Assembly: GCF_000961095.1 (NCBI RefSeq)
Contig: NZ_CP011058.1
Coordinates: 4,367,501 to 4,431,500 of the forward strand
DNA from: Paenibacillus beijingensis
GTDB lineage: Bacteria > Bacillota > Bacilli > Paenibacillales > Paenibacillaceae
Length of the DNA stretch: 64,000 bases
Reading direction: 5' to 3'
Part shown: positions 61,002-64,000 of the stretch, piece after piece
Numbering within the stretch: position 1 is the first letter of the stretch
How the letters are laid out: each line of letters opens with the position of its first letter
Made by a program: the position numbers and the translations under genes
Notes under the pieces: generated by a model
What the model saw: only the letters and a program-made list of their open reading frames with translations
What the model was told of the DNA's origin: nothing
Databases searched by the model: none

Positions 61002-61024
61002 TTGCATGCCTGAATCTACAGCGA

Positions 61025-61624
61025 TTAACGGCTGTAGAACTCGACGATTTGTTTTTCGTCGATGTCTTGCGACAGCTCGGCGCGTTCCGGAAGACGAACA
61101 AACTTGCCTTCGACAGCCGCTTCGTTGAATTCAACGTAGTTCGGCAGGTGGTGACGGGCTTCGATTGCTTCTTTAACCGATTTCAGGCTGCGGCTGCGCT
61201 CGCGCAGGCCGATTACGTCGCCAGGGGAAACCAGGTAGGAAGCGATGTCCACTTTTTTGCCGTTTACCGTAATGTGACCGTGAGCAACGAGCTGACGCGC
61301 GCCGGCACGGGAGTTCGCAAACGCCAGACGGTAAACGAGGTTGTCCAAACGGCTCTCAAGCAGGAACATGAAGTTCTCGCCCGCGATCCCTTTGAGCTTG
61401 TTCGCTTTGTCGAACAGATTGCGGAATTGTTTTTCGTTCAAGCCGTACATGTGACGGAGCTTTTGTTTTTCTTGCAGCTGAACGCCATATCCGCTCATTT
61501 TTTTGCGTTGGCCCGGACCGTGTTGTCCCGGAGGGAATGGGCGTTTCAGTTCTTTGCCGGTACCGCTCAGGGAAATGCCGAGACGGCGGCTCAGTTTAAA
61601 TTTAGGACCTGTATAACGTGACAT
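61025..61624 (-). CDS. rpsD: 30S ribosomal protein S4
   Basis: 199 residues from ATG 61624 (MSRYTGPKFKLSRRLGISLS), AAGGAG upstream; an upstream in-frame start at 61672 does not fit the family. The conserved AHGHITVNGKKVDIASYLVS S4 domain is present (about residues 92-150). It binds 16S rRNA early in 30S assembly. The N terminus has no CxxC zinc pair, so it is the zinc-free form. The gene is read alone, with a long leader. Confidence 0.97.
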   Translation of the reverse strand: MSRYTGPKFKLSRRLGISLSGTGKELKRPFPPGQHGPGQRKKMSGYGVQLQEKQKLRHMYGLNEKQFRNLFDKANKLKGIAGENFMFLLESRLDNLVYRLAFANSRAGARQLVAHGHITVNGKKVDIASYLVSPGDVIGLRERSRSLKSVKEAIEARHHLPNYVEFNEAAVEGKFVRLPERAELSQDIDEKQIVEFYSR

Positions 61625-61803
61625 ATTGGTTGTAACTCCTTCTTCAAATGGAATGTTTGAAAATGGGGTCATTGTTTCGCCGATTACTGTCTATGTTATG
61701 AAGCCGGTTCAAACCGCTCATATCCTGGCAGGAAAGTTCAGCCGCTGTCCCGCCAGCGACAGCATCCGTGAGGGTGACACAAAACCGCTAGCCCTATATT
61801 CAT
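61625..61803 (-). promoter_or_regulatory. Long 5' leader of rpsD, candidate S4 autoregulatory RNA
   Basis: About 180 nt lie between the promoter at 61810-61838 and the rpsD start. They contain GC-rich complementary pieces (CTGTCGCTGGCGGGACAGCG near 61745-61765 on the minus strand, and GCGGTTTGAACCGG). In B. subtilis S4 binds its own leader. A match to the known rpsD leader fold is suspected but was not folded here. Confidence 0.5.
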
Positions 61804-61809
61804 CAATAG

Positions 61810-61838
61810 ATTCTATAAGAATTTGATCTGTTTGTCAA
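61810..61838 (-). promoter_or_regulatory. Sigma-A promoter of rpsD
   Basis: On the minus strand TTGACA (61838-61833), 17 bp, TAGAAT (61815-61810). Confidence 0.85.
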
Positions 61839-61929
61839 GAGAATTACAGGCTCCAGAAGCTCTCCGTATAAGATTGCGGAGCTTGAGGACAGCCTAATCG
61901 ATAATCCGATTTCAAAGGGGTGAAGACGG

Positions 61930-62718
61930 TTGAAAGGGCTGCATATAGGGGCGTTATGTTTGCTCGGCTGCTCGATATTGGCAGGAGGGTGCTCGATAGC
62001 CGACAATCGTACGCCCGAGGAGCTGTTGTCGCTTGCAGCGGCGGGCTTGTCCGGTAAGGACCGGTACGTATTTGAAGGAAAAAGCGCCTTTATTGACGGA
62101 GGCGGCGTGCAGAAGGGAGCGGTTTCCTTTCAAGGCAGCGTAACGGGACATTCCCGCCTGAAGATGGAGACGTACAGCGAAGAGGGCGGCAAGACCGGCG
62201 ACGCCGGCGACATGCAGATGGACCCTTCCGGGCTGCTGCGAAGGCTGCGGGAAGCGAAAAAAACGGTGACGGTCGATCCCGCTCGTTCGGATGAAAACAT
62301 AACCGTTCTGCATATCGAGCTCGACCCGGAGCAGTCGACCCGCGAATGGAAGCGGCGGATGCAAAGCGAGTGGGCTTCCGTTGCGTCCCGCAAGGCACAG
62401 AACGAAAAGATGTATGCGGGCCTTAGCGGGCCGCTTAAACGGAAATTCATTCAGGAATGGAACCGCGAGCTGAACCTCTCCGGCAGGGAGCTTGAGCGTA
62501 TGCTGGACTCGCTGCATGTGATGTCGGCCTGTGAGCTGACCATTGACCGGACCCGTCTGCTTCCGCTGCAGATCGCCGAAACGTCGACGCTGGATTACGA
62601 GTCGGCAGGGATGCGGCGGAAGGAAGGGAAGACGACGGATATCCGCTTCGTTTCTTTCGACGGCATAGAGGCGCAGACGGTGCATGCCGCACGCAAACGT
62701 GATACGATGTTCAGGTGA
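61930..62718 (+). CDS. Putative lipoprotein, function unknown
   Basis: 262 residues start at TTG 61930 with AAAGGGGTGAA upstream. The signal peptide ends in LAGGC (about residue 21), a good lipobox. The mature part begins SIADNRTPEELLSLAAAGLS, then KDRYVFEGKSAFI, and looks like the two-sheet beta fold of LolA/LppX-like envelope proteins, with a helical insertion at about 140-190. This is an impression rather than a match. It precedes the aminopeptidase by 30 bp, so both may be one unit. Confidence 0.72.
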   Translation: MKGLHIGALCLLGCSILAGGCSIADNRTPEELLSLAAAGLSGKDRYVFEGKSAFIDGGGVQKGAVSFQGSVTGHSRLKMETYSEEGGKTGDAGDMQMDPSGLLRRLREAKKTVTVDPARSDENITVLHIELDPEQSTREWKRRMQSEWASVASRKAQNEKMYAGLSGPLKRKFIQEWNRELNLSGRELERMLDSLHVMSACELTIDRTRLLPLQIAETSTLDYESAGMRRKEGKTTDIRFVSFDGIEAQTVHAARKRDTMFR

Positions 62719-62748
62719 ACCTAAGAAACGGAAGGAGAGACATGGGGC

Positions 62749-63864
62749 ATGCGTGATTCCAGACTGCAGAAGCTGGCTGAAAATTTGGTTCAATATTCAA
62801 TTGATGTGCAGCCGGGCGAAAATGTGCTCATCGATATGATCGGTTCCGAGCGGGAGCTGGCCAAAGCATTGATCGAAGAGGTTGCGAGGCGCGGCGGGCG
62901 CCCGTTTGTCCAGACGAGCGACAATTCCGTGCTTCGCTCGCTGCTTAAATCTGCGACAAAGGAACAGATCCAGCTGTGGGCCGAGTTTGATCTGGCCAGG
63001 ATGAAACAGATGCAGGGTTACATAGCGGTACGGTCGGGCGATAACGTGAACGAGCTGTCGGATGTTCCGGAAGATAAAATGAGTCTGTACCAACGGCTGT
63101 ACCGTCATCCGGTCCATATGGAGCAGCGGGTGAAACGGACGAAATGGGTCGTGCTCCGTTATCCGAGCCCGTCGATGGCCCAGCTTGCGAACATGAGCAC
63201 CGAGGCATTCGAAGATTTTTATTTCAACGTTTGCAACCTCGATTACAGTTTAATGGAGCGGGCGATGGAGCCACTGCAGCAGCTGATGATTCGCACCGAC
63301 CGCGTCCGCATTACGGCGCCGGGCACGGATCTGACGTTTTCCATGAAAGGAATCGGGGCCAAAATATGTTCCGGCCACCGCAACATTCCCGACGGCGAAG
63401 TGTTCAGCGCGCCTGTCCGCGACTCCGTGCAGGGCACAATCAGCTATAACACGCCGAGCGTTTACTCGGGTACAACGTTCGAGAACATCATCTTTACGTT
63501 TAAAGACGGTAAAATTGTCGAAGCGACGAGCAACAATACGAAGCGGTTGAATGAAATTTTGAATGCCGATGAGGGCGCGCGATATATCGGCGAGTTCAGC
63601 CTCGGGTTCAATCCGTATATTTTGCATCCGATGAAAGATACGCTGTTCGACGAAAAAATTGCCGGTTCTCTGCATTTTACTCCGGGCCAGGCATATGAGG
63701 AAACCGACAACGGCAACCGTTCCGCCGTACATTGGGATTTGGTGCTGATTCAGCGGCCGGAATACGGCGGCGGAGAAATCTACTTTGACGACACGCTCAT
63801 CCGCAAGGACGGCCGTTTCGTTATTCCGGAACTTGCAGCTCTAAACCCGGAGCACCTAAAATAA
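62749..63864 (+). CDS. M29-family metallo-aminopeptidase (AmpS/PepS-like)
   Basis: 371 residues from ATG 62749 (MRDSRLQKLAENLVQYSIDV), with GGAAGGAGA upstream. The family's metal and catalytic regions are visible in DGEVFSAPVRDSVQGTISYN, NADEGARYIGEFSLGFNP, ETDNGNRSAVHWDLVL and EIYFDDTLIRKDGRFV. It removes N-terminal residues from peptides in the cytoplasm. The length is typical of thermophilic aminopeptidase T/PepS homologues. The gene ends about 100 bp before the last, partial gene. Confidence 0.92.
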   Translation: MRDSRLQKLAENLVQYSIDVQPGENVLIDMIGSERELAKALIEEVARRGGRPFVQTSDNSVLRSLLKSATKEQIQLWAEFDLARMKQMQGYIAVRSGDNVNELSDVPEDKMSLYQRLYRHPVHMEQRVKRTKWVVLRYPSPSMAQLANMSTEAFEDFYFNVCNLDYSLMERAMEPLQQLMIRTDRVRITAPGTDLTFSMKGIGAKICSGHRNIPDGEVFSAPVRDSVQGTISYNTPSVYSGTTFENIIFTFKDGKIVEATSNNTKRLNEILNADEGARYIGEFSLGFNPYILHPMKDTLFDEKIAGSLHFTPGQAYEETDNGNRSAVHWDLVLIQRPEYGGGEIYFDDTLIRKDGRFVIPELAALNPEHLK

Positions 63865-63916
63865 ATGTAAATCAACCGTTTTTCACTTGAATGATATACC
63901 ATTTCGGGTTATCATT

Positions 63917-63932
63917 AAGGAAACGTTTTCTT
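63917..63932 (+). promoter_or_regulatory. Palindromic AAACGTTT element, weak cre-like site
   Basis: AAGGAAACGTTTTCTT is nearly palindromic and matches TGWAANCGNTNWCA at about 9 of 12 fixed positions. It lies about 30 bp before the ribosome site of the next gene. Confidence 0.3.
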
Positions 63933-63962
63933 TTGTTTAATTGACTCATTGGAGGGATACTT

Positions 63963-64000
63963 ATGTCCAGCAACAACGCAGTCGTTGAGATTTCGCAAAC
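63963..64000 (+). CDS. Start of an unidentified gene (cut by window edge)
   Basis: ATG 63963 is preceded by TTGGAGGGA and opens MSSNNAVVEISQ before the sequence ends. Too short to identify. Confidence 0.5.
   Translation, partial: MSSNNAVVEISQ

Overview
The window is a stretch of chromosome from a spore-forming Firmicute of the Paenibacillaceae (Paenibacillus- or Cohnella-like). The gene order ileS / yteA / lspA / rluD / pyrR-pyr operon, the pair ytxJ-ccpA, the genes yuaF-floT, a T-box in front of tyrS, PyrR attenuation, bacillithiol-type redox proteins and a moderately GC-rich coding style all fit this. No phage, plasmid, insertion sequence or CRISPR array was recognised.

Layout. 1-4.1 kb: 3' end of ileS (zinc-finger-less, type-2-like C terminus), a tandem hairpin-repeat array, a DUF5665 gene, yteA-like, lspA and an RluD-type pseudouridine synthase. 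4.1-13.4 kb: pyrimidine operon with a sigma-A promoter, PyrR-binding loop and terminator, then pyrR-pyrB-pyrC-carA-carB-pyrF-pyrE; pyrP, pyrK and pyrD are missing, and a structured spacer lies between carB and pyrF. 13.4-16.6 kb: a ykkC-family riboswitch (best resembling the ppGpp-type 2a variant) with an overlapping terminator controls an ABC-2 exporter (ATPase plus two permeases). 16.6-17.2 kb is an AT-rich stretch with gene scraps. 17.2-24.5 kb: an unusual five-gene ABC operon: ATPase, lipoprotein membrane-fusion protein, large FtsX permease, a second ATPase with an AbrB-like C-terminal domain, and an extracellular solute-binding lipoprotein.

24.6-31.2 kb: tRNA-fMet, tRNA-Ile (CAT, lysidine type), tRNA-Leu, small genes, ung overlapping a spore-photoproduct-lyase-like radical SAM gene, and a minus-strand envelope group (SLH protein, L,D-transpeptidase, Cu/Zn superoxide dismutase) ending at tRNA-Val. 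31.3-40.6 kb: small lipoproteins and DUF genes, an MBL-fold hydrolase, an Orn/Lys/Arg decarboxylase, an MFS transporter, DUF1054 and 6-phosphogluconate dehydrogenase. 40.7-49 kb: aroK, a divergent aroA, a CoA-binding protein, a Gln-rich repeat protein, a PTS IICBA permease with enzyme I but no HPr, and a DJ-1/PfpI protein. 49-64 kb: ytxJ, ccpA, an MTA/SAH nucleosidase, acsA (with a cre-like site), a class A PBP with a fibronectin III tail, T-box-tyrS, NfeD-like and flotillin genes behind a textbook sigma-W promoter, rpsD with a long leader, a lipoprotein, an M29 aminopeptidase and the start of one more gene.

Carbon control is a thread: ccpA lies between two operons (PTS, acsA) that each carry a cre-like sequence. 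The most novel signal is a dispersed family of hairpin repeats (core GCTTACGAAGTG followed by a palindrome). Copies lie at four loci. In three, the last copy runs straight into the Shine-Dalgarno sequence of a gene, and the stem arms differ between copies in a compensatory manner.
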